A DNA stretch of 64,000 bases from CAVVJA01 sp963801715 (GCA_963801715.1 CAWDGB010000024.1:62001-126000), one strand, 5' to 3'. Numbered from the stretch's first letter, positions 33,755 through 43,044 are shown. Numbers and translations are program-made. The notes: generated by a model not told the origin, from the letters alone.

Positions 33755-34723
33755 TTAGATCGTGATTGCGATGCGGCCGGTGTTGCGTGCGCTTTCGAGG
33801 TAGCGGACGGCGTCAGCGGTCTCGGTCAGTGGGTAGGTCCGATCGAGGATGGGCGTGACCTGTCCGGCGTCGAGGAGAGGGTTTAGCTGAAGCAGATACC
33901 GAGCGTGTTCCTTGACGACGAATGTGCCCAGCTTCTGCCGCACGAACGGCGAGAGCAGGGTGGCCCACAACTGCCGTTGAATGCCGCCGATCCACCGGTC
34001 ACCCTCGCCGCCGACGATGACCAGGCGGCCGCGGGACCTGAGGGCGTGGCGCAGCCGCGATACCGAGTTTCGTCCGAATACGTCGATGATGCAGTCGTAG
34101 CGCACGCGGCCGTCGGCGAAGTCGTCACGGGTGTGGTCGACGACATGGTCGGCGCCGAGCGAGCGGACCATCTCGACGTTGCGGGTGCTGCACACTGCGG
34201 TGACCTCGGCACCGGACACCTTGGCGAGCTGCACGGCGAATGAACCCACGGCGCCGGACGCGCCGACAACGAGCACCTGCTGCCCTGCTTCGACGCGGCC
34301 GCGGTCATGCACCGCCTGCCACGCAGCGAAGCCTCCGTAGGGCACGACGGCGGCCTGTTCGAACGTGAGGCTGTTCGGCTTCGAGGCCAGCTTGGCCTGC
34401 GACGCCCGGGCGTACTCGGCGAACGCGCCCCGACAGGTTCCGTAAACCTCGTCATCGACGTGAAATCGGGTCACGTTCTTTCCGACCGCCTCGACCCGGC
34501 CGGCCAGGTTGGTGCCGGGAACCGGAATCTTCGGGGAGCGGAACCCAAATCCGAGGATCCGCATGAGGTACGGCTCGCCGGTCATGAAATGCCAGGCTCC
34601 GCGATCGACCCCGGCGGCGACGACGCGGACAAGCACATCCTCCCCGCCGATGCTGGGCGGTGCGATGTCGCGGACCTCCAGCACGTCGGCCGACCCGTAG
34701 GTGTCCTGCACGATCGCCTTCAT
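33755..34723 (-). CDS. Zinc-independent medium-chain dehydrogenase (quinone-reductase-like)
   Basis: 322 aa from ATG 34723 (GAGGTG upstream; two earlier ATGs are possible). The NAD(P)-binding motif VLVVGASGAVGSFAVQLAKV is preceded by AAVVPYGGFAAWQAVHDRGR and followed by GADHVVDHTRDDF. No catalytic-zinc Cys/His set is present, so it belongs to the quinone-oxidoreductase-like MDR group and likely reduces an enone or quinone with NADPH. The N-terminal GroES-like domain is complete (MKAIVQDTYGSADVLEVRDI). Monocistronic, intact. Confidence 0.88.
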   Translation of the reverse strand: MKAIVQDTYGSADVLEVRDIAPPSIGGEDVLVRVVAAGVDRGAWHFMTGEPYLMRILGFGFRSPKIPVPGTNLAGRVEAVGKNVTRFHVDDEVYGTCRGAFAEYARASQAKLASKPNSLTFEQAAVVPYGGFAAWQAVHDRGRVEAGQQVLVVGASGAVGSFAVQLAKVSGAEVTAVCSTRNVEMVRSLGADHVVDHTRDDFADGRVRYDCIIDVFGRNSVSRLRHALRSRGRLVIVGGEGDRWIGGIQRQLWATLLSPFVRQKLGTFVVKEHARYLLQLNPLLDAGQVTPILDRTYPLTETADAVRYLESARNTGRIAITI

Positions 34724-34772
34724 GACCATCACCTCGCGCCATTTCATCGTGCATCGACCCCACGCGGCCGGT

Positions 34773-35012
34773 AGGCCCGTCACCGCTCACGCGCATGGCA
34801 CTGCGGCGGTGGAGCAGGCGATCGCGGTCGGTGTCGACGGTATCGAACATTGCAGCTGTGTCAGCGACCGCAGCTCGGGCAGGTCAGCGACGAGACGTTG
34901 GCGGCCCTCCTGCGCAGCCAGATCACGGTTGTGCCCCACCATCGGCGTGGACTCGGGTCTGATGAAGGCGCCGCCGCCGGCGCTCAAGGCCATGATCGAC
35001 TGGCGGGCGTGA
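34773..35012 (+). pseudogene. Amidohydrolase fragment
   Basis: RPVTAHAHGTAAVEQAIAVG, with VDGIEHCSCVS next, is the metal-binding barrel region of imidazolonepropionase-like amidohydrolases (HAHG..GI..ai.aGvdsIEH). The next expected stretch, VSDETLAALLRSQITVVPTI, then IGVDSGLMKAPPPALKAMI, needs two frame changes. Both ends of the gene are missing. Dead fragment between two intact convergent or divergent genes. Confidence 0.7.
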
Positions 35013-35043
35013 CCGCGTAACAGCTGCTGCAAGACCGCGGGCG

Positions 35044-35763
35044 TCATCGGGTGCTGTCTGCTGGCCGATGGAACTCCGCCCGCCAGCCCTTCTCGCCGGG
35101 TCGGCCGGGTGCGGGGAGCAGTTCGACGCGCACAGGCATCAGGCCGTCGGTAGCGAAGGCGTCGATCTCGTTCTGCCGTAGCGGCCAGGGCGGAACCGGG
35201 CTGACCGGCACGTCGGGGTCGTGAGCGGCGGCGAGGACGAGCAGGGTGCCCTCGGTGGCAACCAGGCCGGCGATGTTCTCGATGGCCTGGCGTCTCGGTG
35301 GGTCCGGGAGGGCCTGCACGGTGATGATCTCGACCACCAGAGCAAAGGCGCGCCCCCAGGCCGCCGGCAGGGCGAGCAGGTCGGCCACCTGGTAGTGGAC
35401 CATGGTGTGCGGGAAGCGCTGCCCGGCGAGTCGGATCGCGGTGGCGGAGACGTCGAACCCGGTGGTGTCGAACCCGAGCCGGGCGGTGTATTCGGCATCG
35501 GCGCCAAGCCCGCAACCGACCACCACCGCGCGGCGTCCCTCACCGCGGACGGCGCGGCGCTGCGCCCAGTCCACGAAAAGCGGGTGCGCGTCACGCCTGC
35601 TCCATGGCATCGGCACGCGACCAATGGCCCCAGCGGCATACAGCTGGTCGAACCAGCCGGTGGCATCTCCCGCGGCCAGGGCCCGCGAGGCAAGCCGTTC
35701 CGCTTCCTCCTCCCAGTTGATCGACTCACCCGGGCCGCCCGGACCTGACCCCGTCATGCCCAC
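35044..35763 (-). CDS. Class I SAM-dependent methyltransferase (TPMT/tellurite-resistance-like)
   Basis: 239 aa. SAM motif AVVVGCGLGADAEYTARLGF with FDTTGFDVSATAIRLAGQRF after it, and the acidic motif VHYQVADLLALPAAWGRAFA. The N-terminal W(F)DQLYAAGAIGRVPMPW pattern and C-terminal GEKGWRAEFHRP resemble small thiol or metalloid methyltransferases. Start is GTG 35763 or ATG 35757. Substrate not determinable. Single gene with an AT-poor leader; intact. Confidence 0.82.
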   Translation of the reverse strand: MGMTGSGPGGPGESINWEEEAERLASRALAAGDATGWFDQLYAAGAIGRVPMPWSRRDAHPLFVDWAQRRAVRGEGRRAVVVGCGLGADAEYTARLGFDTTGFDVSATAIRLAGQRFPHTMVHYQVADLLALPAAWGRAFALVVEIITVQALPDPPRRQAIENIAGLVATEGTLLVLAAAHDPDVPVSPVPPWPLRQNEIDAFATDGLMPVRVELLPAPGRPGEKGWRAEFHRPADSTR

Positions 35764-36195
35764 GCCGCCACAACACGCAACGCGCCGGCGGCTAGCTCAA
35801 CGGCCGGCATCCAGCGCATGGAGCGAAACATCACCGCGGTTGTCATGCCCGGGAGGCTACGGCCAACCACCAACGCAGGCTGCCTCCCAAGTGGGCTTGG
35901 GCGATGGCACGACCTCAAGCCTTGCTCCGCAAGCGAAACAGACACTTCAAGATCATTTATGTGCTCGAGTTGAAGGGCCCTATTTCGGACGACGTAGGCA
36001 ACTGAGCAGCTCCAAGCCCGCCGCCGACCCGCAGCCTGCGCCGCGCTCGCGGCTCGCCCATCCGCCCGCCGCACGGCAGCCCATTGTGATCAAGGCAGCA
36101 AGGCAGCGGTATACGCAGACCGATGAGTTATCGAGCCAGGGCCCGTCGTACCTAGAGACCGCTCCATCACCGCACATGAAATGGAGGGCCCGACG
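35764..36195. other. Spacer between divergent methyltransferase and RibD_C-VOC genes
   Basis: About 430 bases; no supported gene. Contains the promoters of both divergent genes and scattered Pro/Arg-rich frames without similarity. Confidence 0.45.
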
Positions 36196-37227
36196 ATGGG
36201 CGTCGTGGAAGTGGGCATCTCGATGTCGGTCGACGGCTTCATTGCCGGACCGAACGAGCAGGGGGCTCGGTTGGGTGAAGGAGGCGACTTACTCCACGCC
36301 TGGATTTGGCGGGACCCAGACGGACCGCGGCTGCTTGACGACGCGCTGTTCGCCAGCGCGGGGGCCGTCATCACCAGCCGCAAGGTCTACGACGGAACGG
36401 ATGGATGGGGTGAGGACGGTTTCTACGAGATGCCGGTGTTCGTGCTCACGCATCGCCCGCACGACGTGGTGGTGAAGGGACGCACGGTCTTCACCTTCGT
36501 CACGGACGGGATCGAGCAGGCTGTCGCCCTGGCCCGGGCCGCAGCCGATGAGAAGAAGGTCCACATCATGGGCGGTGCCAGCGTGATCCAGCAGGCACTC
36601 GAAGCCGGACTGGTCGACAGCGTCCACGTCCACGTGGCCCCAATCCTTCTCGGTGCAGGTACCCGATTGTTCGACAACCTCACCCACCGGATCGAGCTGG
36701 AACCCACCGAGGTGGTGGAATCGCAGTTCGCTACCCACCTGAGATTTCAGGTCATCCACACACACCGCCCAGCCCGAGCGCCAGCCGGCGAGGGGCCCGC
36801 TCAGTCGCGCCTTGCTGGCAGCGGCCTTCGGGACGGTCGCGTCGCTACCCGATTGCCGGCCCAGGACCTCGACCGGGCTCGGAGGTTCTACGCCGAGAAG
36901 CTCGGCCTCGAACCCGACGAGGAGCGGCCTGGTGGCCTTCGCTACCAGTGCCGTGAGGGATGGTTTGCGCTGTTCGAGTCGTCAGGGCGACCCTCTGGGG
37001 AGCACACACAGATCGCATTCGAAGTCGAGGACCTCGAACAAACAATGCGTGAACTGCGCGCCCGCGGCGTGGTGTTCGAAGAGTACGACTCGCCAGGACT
37101 TCAGACCTCCGAGGGCATCGCCTCGGTCGAAGGAAACTATCCGTCGGCTCGAGCGATCGGCGAACGCGCGGCATGGTTTCGCGACAGTGAAGGAAACCTC
37201 CTCGCAGTCGGCCAGCCGATTCGTTGA
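36196..37227 (+). CDS. RibD_C/DHFR-like reductase fused to a glyoxalase/VOC domain
   Basis: 343 aa, single intact frame from ATG 36196 (GGAGGGCC upstream). Residues 1-190 are a RibD_C/DHFR-like reductase (GISMSVDGFIAGPNEQGARL, ITSRKVYDGTDGWGEDG, HIMGGASVIQQALEAGLVDS, RLFDNLTHRIELEP). After an Ala/Pro/Gly-rich linker, residues about 215-343 are a VOC domain (LPAQDLDRARRFYAEKLGLE, then GRPSGEHTQIAFEVEDLEQT, GNYPSARAIGERAAWFRDSE and GNLLAVGQPIR). Both usually occur as separate proteins. The VOC part has E and H ligands typical of metal-dependent members. Whether the fusion is functional is open; the linker is not frameshift-like. Confidence 0.85.
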   Translation: MGVVEVGISMSVDGFIAGPNEQGARLGEGGDLLHAWIWRDPDGPRLLDDALFASAGAVITSRKVYDGTDGWGEDGFYEMPVFVLTHRPHDVVVKGRTVFTFVTDGIEQAVALARAAADEKKVHIMGGASVIQQALEAGLVDSVHVHVAPILLGAGTRLFDNLTHRIELEPTEVVESQFATHLRFQVIHTHRPARAPAGEGPAQSRLAGSGLRDGRVATRLPAQDLDRARRFYAEKLGLEPDEERPGGLRYQCREGWFALFESSGRPSGEHTQIAFEVEDLEQTMRELRARGVVFEEYDSPGLQTSEGIASVEGNYPSARAIGERAAWFRDSEGNLLAVGQPIR

Positions 37228-37620
37228 CGGACCAGTCGCCAATCCTCGGCGGATGACGGTCAATGACGGCGCCTTTGCTTGGACCACACCCCGCTAACGA
37301 TCGCGACGACCGCGAAGCGTCGCTCCACAACATCCTCAGGATCGTGGTCGCCGGCTGGTTCGCGGCGCTCCCGGGCCGGCCGTCCGACGCCCGGCCTCGG
37401 CCCTGCCGGCTGACCAGGCGGCGGTCGCGATTCGCGAGCAGACCGGCGGCACAGGGTCGATGGGCTGTACGGCGCGACCAGGGAGCTGGGGGGCACCGTG
37501 TTGACGGAATGCGCCGGTTCGGCAACGTGCGAGCCGATCCTCAGTTCGGTATCGCTTGAGATGTGAGCAATGCGCGCGCCTTGGGTAAGTAAGACAAGGT
37601 CCGCGCTCGATAGAGAAGAG
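37228..37620. other. Spacer upstream of a small membrane protein
   Basis: About 390 bases with no gene I recognise on either strand. Frames are Arg/Pro-rich in the pattern of non-coding high-G+C DNA. Confidence 0.45.
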
Positions 37621-37866
37621 ATGATCAAAATGGCAGCGCTTGGTGGCCTGCTGCTCATGATCGTGGTGGTTGCCACCATCGTCTTCCTCGCCGGGCTCGC
37701 GTGGCTAGCGCGGCACGACGTACGCGAAGACGAGAGCCCACCACAAGAGATCGTCAGCCCAAACCTACCCAATCAGCGCTTTTGGCAGCGCCAGGCGACA
37801 TCGGCGAGGTACTTGCGGAGCGAATACGACCAGCCGAGAGCGCCCAGCCAACATGCTCGTGTCTGA
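37621..37866 (+). CDS. Small single-pass membrane protein of unknown function
   Basis: 81 aa from ATG 37621, 17 residues after a longer alternative start. One strong hydrophobic segment near the N-terminus (GGLLLMIVVVATIVFLAGLA) followed by a charged, Gln/Pro-rich cytoplasmic or external tail. No family recognised; could be a real small protein or a chance frame. AGAAGAG lies a few bases upstream of the ATG. Confidence 0.4.
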   Translation: MIKMAALGGLLLMIVVVATIVFLAGLAWLARHDVREDESPPQEIVSPNLPNQRFWQRQATSARYLRSEYDQPRAPSQHARV

Positions 37867-38213
37867 CTGGCAGGCCAGCCCAAGTCTGAACACGCCGGAC
37901 CTTCTGCGCGGCACCTATGGCATGGGCAAGATGTCGGGCGCGACCCCGGCTCGCGGGCGCGGGGCCGGTCACGGGGGGGCCGACCGTCACTGCTGACCGG
38001 TCGTCAAGTCGCGGGTCCGTCGTGTCCCCGACCGTCGACCCATCCGCGGCCGAACGCGAGCGCCGGGCCCGGGTAGCTGTGCAGCGCAACGATGGCATCG
38101 CACCGCCGGGTGGGGAATGCCGGCGCCGTCGTTGCGGGTTGCGGCCTCATGCGGGTGACGCCTGTCTATGTCTACGGGCCACAGGGTGGACAACACGTTG
38201 ACGGACGAGTCGG
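37867..38213. other. Spacer before the YczE-like gene
   Basis: About 350 bases, nothing recognisable; includes a short C-run near 37975 and no clear hairpin. Confidence 0.4.
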
Positions 38214-38855
38214 TTGGTGGTTGTGAGGTCGGCCGATCGATCAGCGAATCGCTGGACGCGCCTGCCGCAGCTGATCATCTCATGCGTCGTGCTTGGCGTC
38301 GGCGTTGCACTTTTGCTGCTCGCGGCGCTCGGCTCGGACGGGTACTCCACGTTCGTCAACGGGCTGTCGCTCGCCCTCGATGTTCCATTTGTCGCGGTGA
38401 ACTGCGCCCTCGGAATCGTGCTGGTGGCGCTGGCGTGGTGGCGCGGACTGGTGCCCGGTCTGGGCACGGTCGTTCAGCCGGTGGTCGTCGGCGCAACTGT
38501 GTCCGCGGTGCTGAGCATGGTCTCCGCTCCGCAGGCTCTGGTGTCGCGCGTCGTCGCATTGGCCGCCGCTTTCGTCATCCTCTCGGCCGGTGTCGCTGGA
38601 TACCTCGGCAGCGGAACGGGGGCTGGCCCAACGGAGGCCGCGGCGTTGGCGTTCGACCCGCCAATACCCTTTCGCTGGAGCTACACCATCGTGCAGGGCA
38701 CCGGTGCGCTCAGTGGTTGGTTGCTCGGCGCTGCGATCGGTCCTGGGACGCTCCTCGTCATCGCCGTGCTCGGGCCGGCCGTCGATCTGATGACCCGCAG
38801 GATGCCTGCGCTCGGCGCGCTACCCGTCCGCCGCGCCGAAACGCAGGAGTGTTGA
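38214..38855 (+). CDS. YczE/YitT-like integral membrane protein
   Basis: 213 aa with five or six hydrophobic segments (LPQLIISCVVLGVGVALLLL, ALGIVLVALAW, VVQPVVVGATVSAVLSM, VVALAAAFVILSAGVAGYLG, GTLLVIAVLGPAVDLM). The glycine-rich GVGVALLL and GLSLALDVPFVAVNCALGIV order resembles the YczE/YyaS/YitT group, whose function is unclear and which often sits near siderophore or antibiotic genes. A GTG start earlier in the frame cannot be ruled out. Intact. Confidence 0.55.
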   Translation: MVVVRSADRSANRWTRLPQLIISCVVLGVGVALLLLAALGSDGYSTFVNGLSLALDVPFVAVNCALGIVLVALAWWRGLVPGLGTVVQPVVVGATVSAVLSMVSAPQALVSRVVALAAAFVILSAGVAGYLGSGTGAGPTEAAALAFDPPIPFRWSYTIVQGTGALSGWLLGAAIGPGTLLVIAVLGPAVDLMTRRMPALGALPVRRAETQEC

Positions 38856-38981
38856 CGTCCTGGCGAGTATCAGCAACCCGAACCGCGCTGTGGGTGGCTC
38901 GCGGGACCCTTGCGCTGTGCTTCGGGGCGCAGATTCAACATGCTGCATCGGTCGGCGGGCTGTCCGGATAACTTTGGCCCC

Positions 38982-40729
38982 ATGCCTTGGCCGGTGTGGT
39001 CGCTGACGAGCGTGCTGGATGACCGGCCCGCGGTTCGGGTCAACCAGCTGGGCTATCTGCCCGGATCGGCCGATGACGGCGACGGTCGTCGACAGCGCCG
39101 AGCAGCCGATGATCTTTGCGGCTGCGTAACGCGAGCGGCGCTGTCGTTTTCGAGGGGCGGTCGGATCCGTGGCCGGTGCGGCCGGAAGACACGTCGGGCC
39201 AGTCGCTACATGTCCTCGACTTCTCGGCCACGCCAAATCGCGGCGAAGGCTTCCGGCTCGAGGTCGGCCCGCACGCGAGCCACCCGTTCCGGATCGGCAA
39301 TGTGCCTTACGGGCAGCTGGGGCTCGACGCCTTGCGGGTGCTGACACTGTTGCGATCCGGAGCGGCGGTGTCGGACGACGTGGCCGGCGGCTACGCCCGC
39401 CCGGCCGGGCATGTCGGGTTGTTCCCGAACCGCGGCGACACGGAGGTGCCGGGCTGGGCGGGCCCGGACGCTGAACGGCTGTACCCCGGATGGCGCTGCG
39501 AGGGCCACTTCGATGTCTCCGGCGGCTGGTACGACGCCGGCGATTACGGCAAGTACGTGACCAGCGGCGGCATCGCGCTGTGGCAGCTGCTCGGCACCAT
39601 CGATCTGCTGACCGCGCTCGACGCCGACGCCCCCGCGCTGCACGCGGCGCTGCGGGAGGAGTGTCGGTGGCAGCTGGACTGGATGCTGCGGATGCAGGTG
39701 CCGGCGCCCGATCCGCTGGCCGGGATGGCGTTTCACCGGGTGCATGGAACGGAGTGGTCGCCGCTGCCGGGCTGGCCGCACGAGGACCCGACGAGGCGCG
39801 TCCTGCACAGGCCCTCGACCAGCGCCAGCCTGCACCTGGCGGCGACCGCGGCGCAGGGGGCGCGACTGTTCCGGGCCGTGGACGGCCCCTACGCCGACCG
39901 ACTGCTGGCCGCGGCCCGACGCGCGCACATCGCGGCCCACCGGCATCCCGGCTTGCTCGCGCCCGATGACCATGCCCGGTTCGGCGGTGGCCCGTACGCA
40001 GACGCGGAGCCCGGCGACGACTTCTACTGGGCGGCGGCCGAGCTGTGGCTCGCCACCGGAGACGCCGGCTACCGCGAGCAAATGCTGCGTTCCGCCTGGC
40101 ACAGCGCGGACCCGGTCGACCTCGGCGGCTTTGATTTCGACCGCGTCGCCATTCCCGCGCACGTCGACCTGGCCCTGCTCGGCCGTTCTCTGCCCGGCCA
40201 CGAGCAGGTGGCTGCCAACGTCGTGGACCATGGCGGTCAGGCTGCTCGACCTGGCAGCACCGGCAGCCGTGGGGACAGCCCTATGCTCCGGTCGACGGTT
40301 GGGACTGGGGGTCCAACGGCCGCCTGCTCAACAACCTGGTGGTGCTGGTGGCGGCGGACCTGCTCACCGGGGACCGCCGATTCTCCGACGCTGTGAGCAC
40401 CGGCGTGGACTATCTGTTCGGCCGCAACGCGCTCGGACAGAGCTACGTCACCGGTTACGGTGTCGACGACACCCGGCACCAGCGGACCCGCCAGTTCGGC
40501 CATGACCTCGACCCGGCGTTTCCGCCGCCGCCGCCGGGGGCGTTGGCCGGCGGGGCTAACTCCAAGCCGCACCCAGACTTCCCCTATGACCCGCGGCTGA
40601 TCGGGTTGCCGCTACCAGTGCTGCTATCTCGACGAGCCGACGTCGGAGGTCACCAACGACATCTGCGTGCGCTGGAACGCGCCGCTGGTCTACGTCGCGA
40701 CCTACCTCGACCGCCGACCGACCGTCACG
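38982..40729 (+). CDS. GH9 family glycoside hydrolase (cellulase-type), several frameshifts
   Basis: Starts MPWPVWSLTSVLDDRPAVRV, an Ig-like CelD_N domain without a signal peptide. Frame breaks near 39065 and 39115 lead into NASGAVVFEGRSDPWPVRPE and the (alpha/alpha)6 barrel, with the catalytic-base region CEGHFDVSGGWYDAGDYGKY. After breaks near 40225 and 40270 comes WGSNGRLLNNLVVLVAADLL and FGRNALGQSYVTGYG. Another near 40610 precedes EPTSEVTNDICVRWNAPLVY. In most GH9 enzymes the acid Glu lies in an NE.A..WNA motif; here the same place reads ND, so the acid residue needs checking. From 40640 the frame runs without a stop into a GH5 domain. Intracellular as read. Confidence 0.85.
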
Positions 40730-40759
40730 GAGGCGTCCGGTTCGGCACGGCGATCGCCC

Positions 40760-41869
40760 GTGATCCGCGGGGTCAACCTCGGTGGCTGGCTGGTGCTCGA
40801 AAAGTGGATTACCCCCGCGCTGTTCGCCGGCACCTCCGCCGAGGACGAAGCCCATCTGTGGACCGAGCTGAGCGATCGCGGGCAACGGGAACTTCTTCGC
40901 GCGCACCGCGACTCTTTCATCACCGAACGGGACTTCGCGGACCTGGCCAGCCGCCACATCGACGCCGTGCGGATCCCGGTCCCCTACTTCGTGTTCGGCG
41001 ATCACCAGCCCTACTTCGGCTGCGTCGATCACCTTGACCGCGCCTTCGCCTGGGCTGAGCGTCACCGAATCGCGGTGCTCCTCGACCTGCACACGGTGCC
41101 GGACAGCCAGAACGGCCACGACGGCGGCGGCCTGTGCGGCGTCTGCAAGTGGCACCGCAGTCCTGAGCACGTCAACCTCGTCCTTGACGTGCTCGAGCAA
41201 CTGACCCGCCGCTACCGGAACCATCCCAGTTTGTGGGGTATCGAGGTGCTCAACGAACCCATCTCGGCGCAGATGTGGGATCTCATCGACGTTCCCAAGC
41301 GCTACCCTCCTGCCGACCCGGAGTACGCGAGAGGCTCAGAGCCCGTCCCGACGGACTTCCTCAAGACGTTCTACGAGGCCGCCTACCGCAGGATCCGTTC
41401 GCATGCTCCCACGGTGCGAGTCGTCTTCCACGATGGCTTCCGAAGTGCGGAATGGTCCGATTTCTTCACCGACCCGGCCCTCCGACGCATCGCTGTCGAC
41501 ACCCACCTGTACCTCATGCATCACACCATGGCTGTCGGTGACGGCGACCTCGACAATTACCTCGCCACGATCGCTGGTGAGTTCACCAGGACGGTGCGGC
41601 GGCTGGCGAGGAATGTCCCCGTCATCGTCGGCGAATGGAGTCTGGACACTTCCTCTCCACGCGCCGAACAGAAACCCGAGGCAGAAAGGCTCGTCTACTA
41701 CCGCGCGCTCGCAGACGCACAACTGCGGGCGTGGCGGCCAGCCGTCGGCTGGTTCTTCTGGACTTACAAACTGCAGACCTCAACCGCCACCGCCGACCTG
41801 TGGGACCTGCGCCGAGCCACGGACAGGGACTACCTCCCGCGCGCCGTTGCCGGCACACAGTCCCGGTAG
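40760..41869 (+). CDS. GH5 exo-beta-1,3-glucanase-type domain, in frame with GH9
   Basis: 369 aa if started at GTG 40760; the open frame actually extends back through the C-terminus of the GH9 region with no stop. The GH5_9-like pattern is clear: RGVNLGGWLVLEKWITPALF near the start, HIDAVRIPVPYFVF, LDLHTVPDSQNGHDGGG, the acid/base Glu in LWGIEVLNEPISAQMWD, DTHLYLMHHTMAVG and the nucleophile Glu in VPVIVGEWSLDTSS. Family members cleave beta-1,3 or beta-1,6 glucose from glucans. No signal peptide. No ribosome site is obvious before 40760, which favours a GH9-GH5 bifunctional chain, but nearby frame errors keep both readings open. Confidence 0.88.
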   Translation: MIRGVNLGGWLVLEKWITPALFAGTSAEDEAHLWTELSDRGQRELLRAHRDSFITERDFADLASRHIDAVRIPVPYFVFGDHQPYFGCVDHLDRAFAWAERHRIAVLLDLHTVPDSQNGHDGGGLCGVCKWHRSPEHVNLVLDVLEQLTRRYRNHPSLWGIEVLNEPISAQMWDLIDVPKRYPPADPEYARGSEPVPTDFLKTFYEAAYRRIRSHAPTVRVVFHDGFRSAEWSDFFTDPALRRIAVDTHLYLMHHTMAVGDGDLDNYLATIAGEFTRTVRRLARNVPVIVGEWSLDTSSPRAEQKPEAERLVYYRALADAQLRAWRPAVGWFFWTYKLQTSTATADLWDLRRATDRDYLPRAVAGTQSR

Positions 41870-41949
41870 CCGATCGCCCGCGGGCGGCTGAGTTCGCCGC
41901 GCGCGAATGTGCAACGCACCGCACCCGTTTGGCCCTAGCGTCGTCGGTT

Positions 41950-43044
41950 GTGGATGCTCGTACCGCGCTTGGCGGCGTCGCCGGCTATTCGCACCGCGCT
42001 GGCAAGGACCAGCCCGCGCAGTTGCACCTGCGGTCGATTCCGGCAGACCCACCGGCTGAGTTCCCGGTCGGGCTGGCCATTCTGGTCAGTGGCAGCGGTC
42101 CGAGTCTCCCGGTCGTGCCGTGGATCGCTCTGCTCGACGAGAACGTGACGACGACGGCTACGGATGGCTTGTACGTCGTGTATCTGTTCACGAGCAGGAT
42201 GGACGCGGTGTATCTGTCGATGAACCAGGGCGCGACGCAGCACCTTCGGGCGGCTAAGGCAGACGGACGGAACGGCCGGGCAGCCGAAGTAGCGGCCATC
42301 GACGAGATCGCAGTAGAGACGACATTGCTCCGGCAGCTGATGGACAAGTTGTTGCAGGCGCACACCCTGGGGTCGATCGAGCTTGGTGCGACACGTTTTG
42401 TCCCCCGCGCATACGAGGCCGGCAGCATCGCCGCGGTCAAATACTCCATGTCGAATCTCCCGGAAAACGCCGCGCTGGCGACAGACCTCGCCGAGTTCGC
42501 CGCTCTATATTCCCGTTGCGTGGAGCTAAAAGACGAGCTAGCCGCCAATCGCCGGGTGCGAACGAGTGCCAGGTCGGTGCAGCAGCGGCAGGTGCAACCA
42601 GCCGTGACCCCAGAATTCAAGCCCAAGGATGCCGCTGACTATGTCGCGAACATTCCAGCGCCGGCGGAGCGACGCGGCCGTAATCATGAGGCACTCATCA
42701 AGGAGTTCGGCGACGCCGTACGCGCGACCGGACGGACCGCCTTCACCAATGTCCACCCACGCGACCTGGTTGTCGTCGACAGACCCCTGGAATGGCTCGT
42801 CGAGGCCAAGACCGTCGGCCTAAACGCCGAACCAGCTGTTCGCGACGCGATCGGTCAGCTGTTCACCTACCGGCACTTCTGCTATCGAGAGGTGGGGAGG
42901 CTCGACCCTCGGCTACTCGCACTGTTCAACGCGCCCATCGGCGAGGGGTTTGAGAACCTACTGGCGACGCTGGACATCGACTTCGTCTGTCGCGACGGAG
43001 GTGCATGGCGCGGATCGGCGGACGCGCTCGCTCTCCTCGCGTAA
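41950..43044 (+). CDS. MrcB_N (DUF3578) protein with PD-(D/E)XK-like C-terminal domain
   Basis: 364 aa from GTG 41950 (start uncertain). Residues about 30-190 match the N-terminal MrcB/DUF3578 domain of McrBC-like systems: LPVVPWIALLDENVTTTATD, GLYVVYLFTSRMDAVYLSMN, QGATQHLRAAKADGR. A variable linker with TSARSVQQRQVQPAVTPEFK leads to the C-terminus, RNHEALIKEFGDAVRATGRT then HPRDLVVVDRPLEWLVEAKT. The spaced E...D...E-A-K residues look like a PD-(D/E)XK nuclease core, followed by RDAIGQLFTYRHFCYREVGR. MrcB_N recognises modified or specific DNA in 5mC-dependent restriction. There is no AAA+ McrB GTPase or McrC neighbour, so this would be a one-gene restriction enzyme. Intact. Confidence 0.7.
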   Translation: MDARTALGGVAGYSHRAGKDQPAQLHLRSIPADPPAEFPVGLAILVSGSGPSLPVVPWIALLDENVTTTATDGLYVVYLFTSRMDAVYLSMNQGATQHLRAAKADGRNGRAAEVAAIDEIAVETTLLRQLMDKLLQAHTLGSIELGATRFVPRAYEAGSIAAVKYSMSNLPENAALATDLAEFAALYSRCVELKDELAANRRVRTSARSVQQRQVQPAVTPEFKPKDAADYVANIPAPAERRGRNHEALIKEFGDAVRATGRTAFTNVHPRDLVVVDRPLEWLVEAKTVGLNAEPAVRDAIGQLFTYRHFCYREVGRLDPRLLALFNAPIGEGFENLLATLDIDFVCRDGGAWRGSADALALLA

